A stretch of DNA of 64,000 nucleotides from Bacteroidales bacterium (lineage in GTDB: Bacteria > Bacteroidota > Bacteroidia > Bacteroidales > VadinHA17): assembly GCA_021157415.1 (NCBI GenBank), contig JAGGWN010000123.1, positions 1 through 64,000 of the forward strand. Reading direction: 5' to 3'. The first letter of the stretch is position 1. Each line of letters begins with the position of its first letter. Below, piece after piece: positions 1 to 8,701 of the stretch. A program made the translations under genes and the position numbers. The notes beneath the pieces are model-generated. The model made no database searches. It saw nothing but the letters and a program-made list of their open reading frames with translations, and was not told where the DNA came from.

Positions 1-666
1 ATCCCAGATAGAGTTCATATAAACCCGGATTTGTTCCCGGTTCTCCGGACTCATGTCCTGCCGGATGAAAGGCTCTACGGCACTTTTGAATTTACCATGT
101 TTGATAACCTGAACATGCACACCCAGTTTTTCCAGGGCTTTTTTATAATACATGATCTCCGAGCGCATGCCGGTGAGCTGGAAGGTCCCTGCCGGATTCA
201 TGTATATCGTATCGGCGGCGGTAGCCAGGTAATAGGCCGATTGCAGCATGAGATCAGGACAATAAACAAGTACGAATTTCCCGGATTGTTTGAAATCCAA
301 CAATGCATTTCTGATCTCTTCGATGGTTCCGATACCAGGCGATGACATGCCTGCCTCAATATAGATGCCCGTAATATTTTCATCCTCTTTGGCCTTGTGT
401 ATGTCAGTCAGAATATCATTCAGACCGGGTGCCGGAGTCATGTCGAAAGAAAACGGATTGCTCCCGAAAAGCGGGAATGAAAGGGTTCTTTCCGGGATGA
501 AAGCCCTAAGCTTGTAGTACAGAACGGAATGCGGTTTGACGGTAACGGATTTTTCCGTGGAAGACAACATAATTCCCAACATTCCAAAAAAGAAAAGAGC
601 GGAAAGGATAGAAAATACAAATAAACCAAACAAGGTGGCCAGAGTATATTTTAAAAAACTCTTCAT
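1..666 (-). CDS. sppA: Signal peptide peptidase SppA (protease IV), 3' part missing
   Basis: Membrane-anchored serine protease that degrades cleaved signal peptides. The reverse strand is open from an ATG at 664-666 to the window edge, giving the first 222 codons. The N-terminus has a short basic start followed by a hydrophobic stretch, the usual signal anchor. The segment GKFKSAVEPF places the predicted general-base lysine near residue 194, as expected for the N-terminal half of SppA; the serine nucleophile lies in the C-terminal half, beyond the window. It is divergent from folK with a gap of about 100 bp that holds promoter-like boxes. The family call is firm from the KSAVEPF region and the overall pattern; the end of the gene is not seen. 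Confidence 0.88.
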   Translation of the reverse strand, partial: MKSFLKYTLATLFGLFVFSILSALFFFGMLGIMLSSTEKSVTVKPHSVLYYKLRAFIPERTLSFPLFGSNPFSFDMTPAPGLNDILTDIHKAKEDENITGIYIEAGMSSPGIGTIEEIRNALLDFKQSGKFVLVYCPDLMLQSAYYLATAADTIYMNPAGTFQLTGMRSEIMYYKKALEKLGVHVQVIKHGKFKSAVEPFIRQDMSPENREQIRVYMNSIWD

Positions 667-706
667 GATATACTGATGTTTAGAATGATTTTTAATGAAC
701 AGGGAT

Positions 707-739
707 TAAAGATACAAAGGAGTAATGTACATTTGCAAA
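707..739. promoter_or_regulatory. Divergent promoter region for sppA and folK
   Basis: A TACATTTG box on the plus strand (728-735) and a TATCTTTA box on the minus strand (707-714) resemble the Bacteroidetes -7 consensus TAnnTTTG. On the minus strand a TTTG lies 21 bp upstream. No good plus-strand -33 box is visible, so this is a motif-level suggestion only. Confidence 0.35.
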
Positions 740-769
740 TAATTCACAGGAATTTCAATATAGAACGGT

Positions 770-1255
770 TTGGAAAGAACTATTTTGTTAACGGGAGGTA
801 ACCGTGGAAACCGCAGGGAATATCTGAAGCATGCCTTGTTTTTTCTGGAGCAACGTGCAGGCCGGGTACTGGATTATTCGGCTGTTTATGAAACGGAACC
901 CTGGGGTTTTGAAGACAAGACCCCTTTTTTGAACCAGGCCCTGCTGATGGAAACAGGGTTGGATCCCCTGGATTTCCTTCGGAAGGTACATGACATTGAA
1001 TACCAACTGGGGCGGCAGCGGGAGGAACAGCAATATGCAGGTAGAACCATCGATATAGATATTATTTTTTTTGGCGATCGCATTGTCAGAGTTCCGGGTT
1101 TGGAGATCCCTCATCCCCGGATGACTCGCCGGCGCTTTGTTCTGGTACCGGTGAATGATATCTGTCCGGATTGGATACATCCCGTGCTGAAAGTGCCGGT
1201 ACATCATTTGCTGGAGAGATGTGAGGACAGGAGTGGGGTAAAGCAATGGGAATAA
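770..1255 (+). CDS. folK: 2-amino-4-hydroxy-6-hydroxymethyldihydropteridine diphosphokinase (HPPK)
   Basis: Transfers pyrophosphate from ATP to 6-hydroxymethyl-dihydropterin in folate synthesis, in the cytoplasm. At 161 residues it has normal length for the single-domain enzyme. Visible motifs are the N-terminal GGNRGNR loop (residues 9-15; most homologues have GSNLGDR), EPWGF with QALL in the pterin pocket, RTIDIDII (92-99) with the two metal-binding aspartates D95 and D97, and IPHPRMTRRRFVL (113-125). The start used is TTG at 770; no in-frame ATG fits before the GGN loop. The gene converges with radC, leaving only 13 bp between the stop codons. Confidence 0.93.
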   Translation: MERTILLTGGNRGNRREYLKHALFFLEQRAGRVLDYSAVYETEPWGFEDKTPFLNQALLMETGLDPLDFLRKVHDIEYQLGRQREEQQYAGRTIDIDIIFFGDRIVRVPGLEIPHPRMTRRRFVLVPVNDICPDWIHPVLKVPVHHLLERCEDRSGVKQWE

Positions 1256-1268
1256 GTCTAGTGGCTTT

Positions 1269-1970
1269 TTACTCTCCTAACAAGCCTTCGTCGGCAAAGC
1301 TAAAGTATTGGTCATTGCCCAGGATAACATGATCCAGGAGTCGTATCTCCATGAACCCGGCAGCCTCACTGATCTTTTTGGTAATTTCTTTATCAGCCCG
1401 GCTGGGTTGCAGGTTTCCGGAAGGATGGTTGTGACATATCACCAGGGAGGTAGCCATATTTTCCAGGGCGTTTTTCAGGATGAGCCTGATATCTGTCACG
1501 GTCCCGACAATCCCCCCCTGACTGATTTTTTTCCAGGCTATGATGCGATTGGAGCGACTCAGATGAAGCACCCAGAATTCTTCATGGGAAAGATCTCCGA
1601 GAAAAGGATGGAAGAAATTGAACACATCCCGGCTGGAGGTAATCTGTTTTTTCTGCAATACCTCTGAGAGCTTACGCCGCCGTCCCAGCTCCATGGCAGC
1701 AATGATCGAGATGGCTTTGGCCTCGCCAATACCGTTGAACTTTTGTAGGTCATGCACACTCAGGCGGGAGAGCTCATTGAGATTATTTCCCGTAGCATTC
1801 AGTATCCTTTTGGCCAGATCGACCGCCGATTCGCGCGACGTACCGGAACGAATCAAGATCGCAATCAGTTCAGCATCGGTGAGGGAACTGATCCCTTTAG
1901 ACAGCAATTTCTCCCTGGGACGGTCTTCCACAGCCCATTGTTTGATACTGAGTTTTTCGTAATCTGCCAT
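1269..1970 (-). CDS. radC: RadC family JAB/MPN-domain protein
   Basis: Member of the RadC family, historically called a DNA-repair protein although its biochemical role is unsettled. It has 233 residues. The N-terminal half contains a helix-hairpin-helix-like segment (KFNGIGEAKA, about 78-86). The C-terminal half is a JAMM metalloprotease-like fold with the full metal motif: H180 and H182 in HNHPSGN, then S190 and D193 in PSRAD. All metal ligands are present, so it is not a degenerate copy. It is transcribed away from rpsT's stop region in the same direction, with a gap of about 116 bp. Confidence 0.93.
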   Translation of the reverse strand: MADYEKLSIKQWAVEDRPREKLLSKGISSLTDAELIAILIRSGTSRESAVDLAKRILNATGNNLNELSRLSVHDLQKFNGIGEAKAISIIAAMELGRRRKLSEVLQKKQITSSRDVFNFFHPFLGDLSHEEFWVLHLSRSNRIIAWKKISQGGIVGTVTDIRLILKNALENMATSLVICHNHPSGNLQPSRADKEITKKISEAAGFMEIRLLDHVILGNDQYFSFADEGLLGE

Positions 1971-2086
1971 GCCGTTAAGTAATGCAGGATGGATGGTTCA
2001 AGATATAAAAAACCGGCGATACGGCAAAAAAATACCTTCCGAAGAAGGTATGGCTATACATGAAAGTTATATATAGTGTAAATTTA

Positions 2087-2338
2087 TTACAGGCTGTTGA
2101 TGTGTTTAGCCAGCTTGGATTTGAGATTGGCTGCTTTGTTTTTATGAATAACATGCGTTTTAGCAAGTTTATCCAGCATCGCCTCCACTTTGGGGTACAA
2201 TTCAACTGCTTCCTGTTTATCGGTGGTTTTCCTTAACGTTTTAACAGCATTACGCGTCGTTCTGGCATAATACCGGTTATGTTGTTTTCTTTTCTGTTCC
2301 TGTCTTATCCTTTTCAGTGCTGAAAGATGATGTGCCAT
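2087..2338 (-). CDS. rpsT: 30S ribosomal protein S20
   Basis: Small-subunit protein that binds the 5' domain of 16S rRNA. The 83-residue product begins [18 protein letters not shown] and is strongly basic and helical, with the typical [18 protein letters not shown] end. It lies about 30 bp downstream of the tRNA-Glu gene on the same strand, so the two probably share one transcript from the promoter at 2455-2484. Confidence 0.95.
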   Translation of the reverse strand: MAHHLSALKRIRQEQKRKQHNRYYARTTRNAVKTLRKTTDKQEAVELYPKVEAMLDKLAKTHVIHKNKAANLKSKLAKHINSL

Positions 2339-2368
2339 AATGTCCTTATAATAAAGTTGTTCTGTTTC

Positions 2369-2443
2369 TGGTAGTCCGTAGGGGAATCGAACCCCTGTTA
2401 CCAGGATGAAAACCTGGCGTCCTAACCCCTAGACGAACGGACC
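2369..2443 (-). tRNA. tRNA-Glu (anticodon TTC), CCA encoded
   Basis: On the minus strand a full cloverleaf can be folded. The acceptor stem is GGTCCGT / ACGGACT with a G-T closing pair. The anticodon stem CCAGG/CCTGG encloses loop TTTTCAT, with anticodon TTC complementary to 2408-2410. The T-arm is GGGGTTCGATTCCCC. Discriminator A is followed by a genomic CCA (2369-2371). The gene sits immediately upstream of rpsT. Confidence 0.96.
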
Positions 2444-2454
2444 AAATTGGAGTG

Positions 2455-2484
2455 CAAAGGTAAAAATATTTTTTTTTCTGCAAA
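2455..2484 (-). promoter_or_regulatory. Promoter for tRNA-Glu and rpsT
   Basis: On the minus strand TTTG (complement of 2481-2484) is followed after 18 bp by TACCTTTG (complement of 2455-2462). This fits the Bacteroidetes primary sigma consensus TTTG-N18/19-TAnnTTTG. The tRNA 5' end lies 11 bp beyond the -7 box, a suitable distance for a transcript start. Confidence 0.75.
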
Positions 2485-2505
2485 TTTTTTTTCTTCTAAA
2501 AAATT

Positions 2506-2513
2506 TATCTTTG
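2506..2513 (+). promoter_or_regulatory. -7 box for the MBL-fold gene
   Basis: TATCTTTG matches TAnnTTTG and lies 34 bp before the ATG at 2548. The upstream -33 region is T-rich without a clear TTTG. Confidence 0.5.
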
Positions 2514-2547
2514 TCGATCATCCTTAAATAATCTTAAATAATACGGT

Positions 2548-3393
2548 ATGAAGTTATTTCGTGTACATATATCAAACTTCAAAATTGACGGGGGCGCCAT
2601 GTTTGGAGTGGTTCCCAAGACTTTGTGGCAAAAGGTATATCCGGCCGACGAGAATAACCTTTGTAACTGGGCCCTGCGCTCTCTGCTCATTGATACGGGC
2701 GACCGGCGCATACTCATAGATAACGGTTACGGGGACAAGCAAAATGAAAAATTTTTCAAATATGTGTACCTCAACGGGGGGGACGGGCTGGAAGGAGGTC
2801 TGAAAAAGGCCGGTTATGCGTTGGAAGATATTACCGATATGGTATTGACTCACCTGCATGCCGACCATTGTGGCGGAGGTATCCGTTACAACCGGGCCCA
2901 TACCGGCTTTGAGCCGGTTTTCCCGCATGCAACGTATTGGATCAGCCAATCTCATTGGGAATGGGCTACTCACCCCAATCCACGTGAGAAAGACGCTTTT
3001 CTGAAAGAAAATATTCTGCCCATGCAGGAAAGCGGACAACTGAAACTTATTGAAAACGATACGGAACTGGTCGCCGGATTAGACCTAAGGATCTATAACG
3101 GTCACACCCGCGGTCAACTGATCCCTTTTATCCATTACCATGGGCGGACCCTGGTGTTCATGGCCGACCTGATCCCGTCTGTGGCCCACCTGCCGCTGGT
3201 ATGGAACATGAGCTATGATATTGAACCCCTGGTTACCCTGCAGGAAAAAGCAGACTTTTTAAAAGAAGCATATGAAAAGAATTACATTCTTTTTTTCGAA
3301 CACGACCTATACCACGAATGCTGCACGATTAAACTGACAGACAAGGGATACCGGGCAGAGAGATTCTTTACACTGGAAAACTTACCTACGTAG
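2548..3393 (+). CDS. MBL-fold metallo-hydrolase
   Basis: Metallo-beta-lactamase-fold hydrolase of 281 residues. The metal motif HxHxDH is intact as THLHADH (residues 101-107). Further ligands are likely the His in NGHTRGQ (about residue 188) and the Asp in MADLIPS (about 209). The overall pattern resembles the lactonase/quorum-quenching-like or generic hydrolase branch, but the substrate cannot be assigned. It has its own promoter-like box and appears monocistronic. The stop codon TAG (3391-3393) is embedded in a perfect palindrome. Confidence 0.88.
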   Translation: MKLFRVHISNFKIDGGAMFGVVPKTLWQKVYPADENNLCNWALRSLLIDTGDRRILIDNGYGDKQNEKFFKYVYLNGGDGLEGGLKKAGYALEDITDMVLTHLHADHCGGGIRYNRAHTGFEPVFPHATYWISQSHWEWATHPNPREKDAFLKENILPMQESGQLKLIENDTELVAGLDLRIYNGHTRGQLIPFIHYHGRTLVFMADLIPSVAHLPLVWNMSYDIEPLVTLQEKADFLKEAYEKNYILFFEHDLYHECCTIKLTDKGYRAERFFTLENLPT

Positions 3394-3406
3394 GCGCCTA
3401 CGTAGG
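3385..3406. repeat. Tandem CTACGTAG palindrome, copy 1
   Basis: CCTACGTAGG occurs twice (3385-3394 and 3397-3406), separated by CG, so that each half and the whole are self-complementary. The first half overlaps the last codons of the MBL-fold gene. A second copy follows carA at 51734-51759. Confidence 0.8.
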
Positions 3407-3437
3407 GGCAACAGAATCTGACCTGTTTTGTTTTATA

Positions 3438-3480
3438 AGAAATAATAAAATCGACATATATCGATTTTATTATTATTTCT
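3438..3480 (+). terminator. AT-rich stem-loop after the MBL-fold gene
   Basis: Long inverted repeat: arms of about 17 bp (AGAAATAATAAAATCGA and its near-perfect complement with a 3-base insertion) around a CATATA loop. It lies 45 bp after the stop codon. It lacks a classical T-run, so it may be a transcript-end stabiliser or terminator. Confidence 0.55.
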
Positions 3481-3530
3481 GTTAGTCCATCATCACAAAA
3501 AGAGGGGAACAAGCTTTATGAATCATTTAA

Positions 3531-3767
3531 CGGCTCTATTTATGCAGGGAAAGAAAGAGATACTTTACCCTGTCCCCTGTTTATGAAGACCGGGCATTTC
3601 TGCTTGATTTATTACGAAAAGAACTCGCACAAATATCCTCTCTTTCAACGGACGGCATTGTACGTGTTTTGAAGCAATTTGAAAAAGACAAATTGATCCG
3701 GTTCTCAGGAAAACATCTGGAGATCCTTGACTTTGAGAAAATAAAGAAAATATCCGCCTGGGGATAA
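3531..3767 (+). pseudogene. Remnant of a Crp/Fnr-family transcription regulator (C-terminal HTH)
   Basis: An open frame without a start codon encodes about 78 residues. They include VYEDRAFLLDLLRKELAQ, then SSLSTDGIVRVLKQFEKD, then KLIRFSGKHLEILDFEKI and KKISAWG before TAA. This is the wHTH end of a Crp/Fnr regulator: RKELA...S..-VRVLKQFEKDKLI is the recognition region and the G-K-LEILD wing follows. The cyclic-nucleotide-binding half is absent, a stretch between FLLDLL and RKELA seems deleted, and an in-frame TAA precedes it at 3528-3530. It therefore looks decayed rather than functional. Confidence 0.7.
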
Positions 3768-3969
3768 TATATTTACCGAAAAATCAGTACTGATCTTTTC
3801 TCTGTGTGACTGCCGGACAAGCAGTCTCTTTTTATTCTTGACACTACATATTTGTTGAGAATAATAGATCAATATCGGCTGAAGCCCCTTGTGTTTTTCC
3901 TTCAAAATATTCTATCTTTATCCGCTAAAATAAATTTCTGACGACACCACAAGGAAAAATTTCCGGTTA

Positions 3970-6900
3970 ATGAAAAAAATTATCAACTTCCTGTTTTCCA
4001 CCCCTTTCATGGGGTTTTTACTGCTACTTATGGCCGTAGCTGCCGGCATGGCAACGTTTATAGAGAGCCGTTATGGTCCGGTGGCAGCCCGGGTGACAGT
4101 GTATGACGCCTGGTGGTTCAAGCTGGTTATTCTGCTGATCGTGGTTAACCTTACGGCCAACATGTTTAAGTACAAAGTTTACCGGAAGAAAAAATGGACC
4201 ATCTTTCTTTTTCATATCGCTTTTGTCTTTATTTTTCTGGGTGCTGCCGTTACCCGGTACATCAGCTATGAAGGGACCATGCATATCCGTGAAGGGGAAG
4301 ATTCTTCCACCCTGCTCACTACCGATACCTGGTTATACGGGACAGTAAAAAACGGAGAGACTACCGTTTCATTTCACAAGAAAATATTATTGACCCCGGG
4401 CAAGAAAAACAGATTCAAAAAACATATTTCCCTGGGCGGCAAAAAATACACACTAAGACTTGTGAAATTTCTGCCTTCAGCACAAGCTACCCTGCTGCCC
4501 GATCCTGCAGGCAAACCGGTATTGAAACTGGTGATCCTCAACATGCAAAACCGGGAAGATTATTACCTGCGGGAAGGAGACACACTCCGGCTATCAGGAA
4601 AACTTATAGGATTTGGGAACAACAATCCGGTCCCTGATCTTTCCTTTTTTTATAAGAACGGAAAACTACAACTATTTTCCAAACTTGACATGATTCATAC
4701 CGACATGAGGGCAAACCGTCAGGACACAATCGCTGCCGGGACAACAACAGACGTCACGCTGCGGAATATTTACCGATCGGGACCTCTGCAGATCGTTCCT
4801 GCCGCCTTTCAACCGAAAGGAAAAATCTCTTATATCCCTGGGCGCACGATTAATTCAGCATCTGCCGATGTTCTGGAGATGAAAATTGACGGGGACAATA
4901 CCGGGCAAACGTTTTATGTCAAGGGACAGCAAGGCCAGGCTGGCATTCCTGCAGAGATAACCCTTGATAACACTTTGTTCCGTATGTATTACGGAGCACG
5001 TGTAATCTCCCTCCCTTTTCGTCTTCACCTGAATGATTTTCAACTACAACGATATCCGGGATCCAACAGTCCCTCTTCCTATGCCAGTGAAGTAGTTCTG
5101 ATTGATCCGGGGAAAGGAGTAAAAATGCCTTACCGTATATATATGAATCATGTGTTGAATTACCGGGGATACCGTTTTTTCCAGTCCTCCTATGACCGGG
5201 ATGAAAAAGGCACAATTCTGTCCGTCAATCACGATGCCCTGGGGACTACGCTCACTTATATCGGTTATTTTCTGATGACCCTCGGCATGTTGTTTTCCAT
5301 TTTCAACAAAAACAGTCGCTTTATGACTCTCGGGCGTTCCATTGATTTATCCGGGGTACCTAAAAAGATCGCTTCTGTTATAGGGCTTATCATCATGATA
5401 AACGGGATCTCCGCATCCCAGGCTCAGGCAAAAACCGGAAATTTTCCGGCCAGGACTGTCCCCCAATCCATGGCGGTTGCATTCCGTGACGTGCTGGTAC
5501 AGGATCAGGGAGGACGCATCAAACCTTTCCAGACTCTGGCTTCTGAAATTGTACGGAAAGTAGCTTATAAATCCACCATTAACGGGATATCTCCGGAACG
5601 TGTGGTATTAAGTATGGTTTTTTATCCACGTGAGTGGCAGAAAATTCCGATGATCCGCGTATCCAACGACCAGGTAAAAAAGATGATCGGCATGCACGGC
5701 TCCTTTGCCTCTTTCACGGACTTTTTTGATACAGCACATAATAACACCTATATTCTTTCGGATGCAGTGCAAAGGGCCTACCGGAAAGATCCGGGCAGAC
5801 GAAGCAAAGCAGATCAGGATATTTTAAAAACAGATGAAAGACTGAATATCTGTTATCTTGTTTACACGGGGAAGATGTTGCGTTTGTTTCCTGCCCCCGG
5901 GGATCCCGACAACCGCTGGTATTCTCCAGCCGAAATCCCGGAACATGTTTCCGGAGAAGATTCCGTTTTCGTAACCAGCACCATTCAGCTTTTGTTTACC
6001 AGCATGCACGAAGGAAATGCAGATGAGAAGGTGCTGCGGGTCATTGATGGCATCAAGAATTATCAGGTTACCAGGGCTGCCGAACTGATTCCTTCTTCCG
6101 GCAAGGTTAAAATGGAGATACTGTATAATAAGGCAGCCCTCTTTGAGAAAATTTCAATGGCATACGGATTGTTGGGATTTGTCCTTCTTGTTCTGTTGTT
6201 CATTCATATCCTGATCCCGGCCTTAAAAATAAAACCCGTTATCCGGGTTTCTGTGATACTTATCAGCCTGGGGTTTGCTTTTCACACCCTGGGGCTTATC
6301 CTTCGATGGTATATTTCGGGTCATGCACCCTGGAGCAATGGTTATGAATCGATGATCTACATCGCATGGGCTACCATGTTGGCGGGGATCCTATTCGTCC
6401 GTAAATCACCCTTTGCTCTGGCAGCGGGAGGGATCCTGGCTGCATTGACACTTTTCGTTGCCCACCTGAGCTGGATGAGTCCGGAGATCACCAATCTGGT
6501 ACCGGTATTAAAATCTTATTGGCTTACGATCCATGTATCTGTCATCACTGCCAGCTATGGTTTTGTAGGCATGGGCATGGTGTTGGGGTTTTTTAATCTG
6601 ATATTGATGATTGTCAGAAACGACAAAAACAAAGAACACATAGATCAAACCATCACCACCCTGACACGTATCAATGAGATGACGCTGATTCTGGGAGCAT
6701 ATTTTATTTTTATCGGCACTTTTCTGGGAGGGATCTGGGCCAATGAGTCGTGGGGCCGTTACTGGGGATGGGATCCCAAAGAGACCTGGGCTCTGGTCAC
6801 AGGCCTGGTTTATGTCTTTGTCCTGCATATGCGGCTGATCCCGGGCCTACGGGGAGAGTTTGCTTTCAACCTGGCATCGGTACTGGCCTTTTTCTCAGTC

Positions 6901-7068
6901 ATCATGACCTATTTCGGCGTCAATTACTATCTCTCCGGCCTTCATTCCTATGCTTCGGGAGAAGCCGAACCCATCCCTGTTGGCGTCTATGTTTTTTTGG
7001 GATTACTGGCCACCGTCATCCTGCTTGCCTGGAGAAAAAGCAGCACCCCGGAGCAGGCAGAAAGATAG
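3970..7068 (+). CDS. ccsBA: Fused cytochrome c synthase CcsBA (ResB-ResC, System II)
   Basis: Inner-membrane enzyme that exports haem and attaches it covalently to CXXCH apocytochromes. It has 1032 residues. The N-terminal ResB/CcsB half has membrane helices near residues 10-30, 45-65 and 75-95, a large periplasmic region and another helix near 425-445. The C-terminal CcsA half is polytopic and carries the haem-handling WWD segment WGRYWGWDPKETW, HAPWSNGYES, a HVSVI transmembrane histidine and LHSYA as the external histidine positions. The fusion matches the one-piece CcsBA of Bacteroidetes and epsilonproteobacteria. No cytochrome c or nrfHA gene lies next to it in the window. Start is ATG at 3970, with a TATCTTTA box about 55 bp upstream. 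Confidence 0.93.
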   Translation: MKKIINFLFSTPFMGFLLLLMAVAAGMATFIESRYGPVAARVTVYDAWWFKLVILLIVVNLTANMFKYKVYRKKKWTIFLFHIAFVFIFLGAAVTRYISYEGTMHIREGEDSSTLLTTDTWLYGTVKNGETTVSFHKKILLTPGKKNRFKKHISLGGKKYTLRLVKFLPSAQATLLPDPAGKPVLKLVILNMQNREDYYLREGDTLRLSGKLIGFGNNNPVPDLSFFYKNGKLQLFSKLDMIHTDMRANRQDTIAAGTTTDVTLRNIYRSGPLQIVPAAFQPKGKISYIPGRTINSASADVLEMKIDGDNTGQTFYVKGQQGQAGIPAEITLDNTLFRMYYGARVISLPFRLHLNDFQLQRYPGSNSPSSYASEVVLIDPGKGVKMPYRIYMNHVLNYRGYRFFQSSYDRDEKGTILSVNHDALGTTLTYIGYFLMTLGMLFSIFNKNSRFMTLGRSIDLSGVPKKIASVIGLIIMINGISASQAQAKTGNFPARTVPQSMAVAFRDVLVQDQGGRIKPFQTLASEIVRKVAYKSTINGISPERVVLSMVFYPREWQKIPMIRVSNDQVKKMIGMHGSFASFTDFFDTAHNNTYILSDAVQRAYRKDPGRRSKADQDILKTDERLNICYLVYTGKMLRLFPAPGDPDNRWYSPAEIPEHVSGEDSVFVTSTIQLLFTSMHEGNADEKVLRVIDGIKNYQVTRAAELIPSSGKVKMEILYNKAALFEKISMAYGLLGFVLLVLLFIHILIPALKIKPVIRVSVILISLGFAFHTLGLILRWYISGHAPWSNGYESMIYIAWATMLAGILFVRKSPFALAAGGILAALTLFVAHLSWMSPEITNLVPVLKSYWLTIHVSVITASYGFVGMGMVLGFFNLILMIVRNDKNKEHIDQTITTLTRINEMTLILGAYFIFIGTFLGGIWANESWGRYWGWDPKETWALVTGLVYVFVLHMRLIPGLRGEFAFNLASVLAFFSVIMTYFGVNYYLSGLHSYASGEAEPIPVGVYVFLGLLATVILLAWRKSSTPEQAER

Positions 7069-7160
7069 GAATGGCGTTAGCCCCGAGGAATCTTTTTGAT
7101 CGATTTCAAGTTCGGGACAGGATTTTTACGCAGGACATGAGTAGTAGGGTAATGTCATAT

Positions 7161-7183
7161 GTCGTATGTTTGCAACATACGAC
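7161..7183. terminator. Stem-loop between convergent genes
   Basis: Perfect 10-bp inverted repeat GTCGTATGTT / AACATACGAC with a 3-base loop TGC. It lies in the gap between ccsBA (plus) and the heptosyltransferase pseudogene (minus). A short T/A stretch follows. Possible bidirectional terminator. Confidence 0.5.
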
Positions 7184-7271
7184 TGTTTAAAAACCATGAT
7201 CTCTTTATAACAGGACATGCCCTTCCCCCGGAAATTTTGATTTTTTCTATGAACCCTGATTCCCTCAGCGC

Positions 7272-8283
7272 CTAGACCATCGCGGCCATGATTCTCTCCG
7301 GTGTGATCCGGTTCAGACATGCCATATCCCCGCGATGGCAGCGACCTTTGCCATAGACGGTACAGGGACGGCAAGGCAGCTCTTCTTTCGGTATCTGTAT
7401 CTGCCATTTTTCATCGGCGCCCCACGGGGCAAAACCTGCATACGGGTGCGTAGCTCCCCAAATGGAAATCACCGGCACCCCCAGCAAAGCAGCCAGGTGC
7501 ATATTGGCCGAATCCATGGAAATAACCCAATGCATTTGCTGCATTAAGGCCAATTGCTTCCGCAATGACATGGGAAGGGTCAGGTAAACATTTCCCCCGA
7601 CATTTTCAGCGATCCTTTCCAGTACTTCTCTATCTTCAGTCCCGCCAAACAGGTAAAAAGTTACTTTTTTTCTGTGTACCCGTATCATCCGCATCAACCG
7701 GATCATCCTGTCATGGGGCCAGGTCTTCAAAATATGTCGAGCACAGGGGGCAATGCCAACCTTAAGTCCCTCAGGAACCGGCACCGGCAAGTCATTCTTC
7801 CAGGCTTCCGGGACATGGATATGTGGTTCCGGCCCTGCGGGCAGCGTTCGGAGGCCGGCCTGCCGGAACACTTCCAGATAGCGCTCTACCGAATGTTTCA
7901 GCGGCCGGAACAGGGTGCCTTTTACCAGTTCCCGTTTTTCCCTGCGCCCCTTGTCAATCCGATATACCGGGGTTCCGGACCACCGGAAGAAGGATCGCAG
8001 CACCTTGGTACGCAATACGTCATGCAGGTCAGCCACTGCATCGGCACCGGCTTCTTTCCGCAGTTTCCGAAACAAACGGTACAGGCCCGGTAAAACCTTT
8101 GTATTGGCTCAGGTCCGGAGTGATCAGTGTAAAACGGGGGATGTCTTCAAAAAAAGGGGCAAAGGTATTGCGGGTTACGAAAGAGATATGCAGACCGGGA
8201 TTGGCCTCCAACACTGCCCGCAGGGCCGGAACGGTCAGGGCCACATCCCCCATGGCAGACAGGCGAAATACCAGCAGCCTCAT
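7272..8283 (-). pseudogene. Glycosyltransferase family 9 (heptosyltransferase-like), frameshifted
   Basis: Two overlapping minus-strand frames together make one GT9 protein. The first part starts at 8283 (MRLLVFRLSAMGDVALTVPA, the family's N-terminal motif) and runs to KGFTG. The second continues LYRLFRKLRKEAGADAVADL, with MSMDSANMHLAALLGVP-type nucleotide-sugar binding (seen as ISMDSANMHLAALLGVP) and WGATHPYAGFAPWG near the end. One extra base in the GGGCC run around 8083-8090 would explain the break: removing it gives KGFTGLYRLF, the expected family sequence. The result is either a real inactivating insertion or an assembly error. The product would transfer a heptose or similar sugar in LPS or glycan assembly. 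It lies 3 bp downstream of the DUF6165 gene, so the two form an operon. Confidence 0.82.
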
Positions 8284-8285
8284 GG

Positions 8286-8657
8286 TCAGTAAAGTTTGTA
8301 GGATTTCTCTTCCATCAGTCCCGAACCGGTTTTTTCGTTGATGCGGCGTTTCAGCTCGGCACGCAAATCGTTTTGCCGATATACCGAGCGGGCCGTTTTG
8401 ATAAACTCTTCTCCGAAATTATTTTTTCTTTCCAGTTCCCTGATCCGGTCTTCGATATCCCACAGCTGCATATTGACATCTTTGAGTTGCTTATAAAGGG
8501 GATCGTTTTGAGGAAGAATGCCGGCGGCCGCTTCACGAAGGAGACGGTACTCCTTCTCGATATTGTGGTGCTTTTCAGGATCTTCAATTTTTTCAAGCTT
8601 GATCTCCAGAATGGTCAGCTTATCCATGATCTCGCCGTTGGATACTTCGATTTTCAT
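8286..8657 (-). CDS. DUF6165 family protein
   Basis: Small, charged protein of 123 residues beginning MKIEVSNGEIMDKLTILEIK, followed by predicted helical, coiled-coil-like segments (KDVNMQLWDIEDRIRELERK). This is the pattern I associate with DUF6165, a family without known function often found beside LPS-type glycosyltransferases. The stop is 3 bp from the start of the GT9 gene, so the two are almost certainly co-transcribed. No signal peptide or membrane helix is visible, so it should be cytoplasmic. Confidence 0.75.
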   Translation of the reverse strand: MKIEVSNGEIMDKLTILEIKLEKIEDPEKHHNIEKEYRLLREAAAGILPQNDPLYKQLKDVNMQLWDIEDRIRELERKNNFGEEFIKTARSVYRQNDLRAELKRRINEKTGSGLMEEKSYKLY

Positions 8658-8701
8658 ATGTTAAAATAACAGTTGAAAAGATTAAAATAGTATAAAATCC
8701 G

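Noticed and set aside
7272..8283. Programmed ribosomal frameshift in the heptosyltransferase
   Set aside because: A +1 shift would be needed and no known slippery or stimulatory structure is visible. Simple insertion is more likely.
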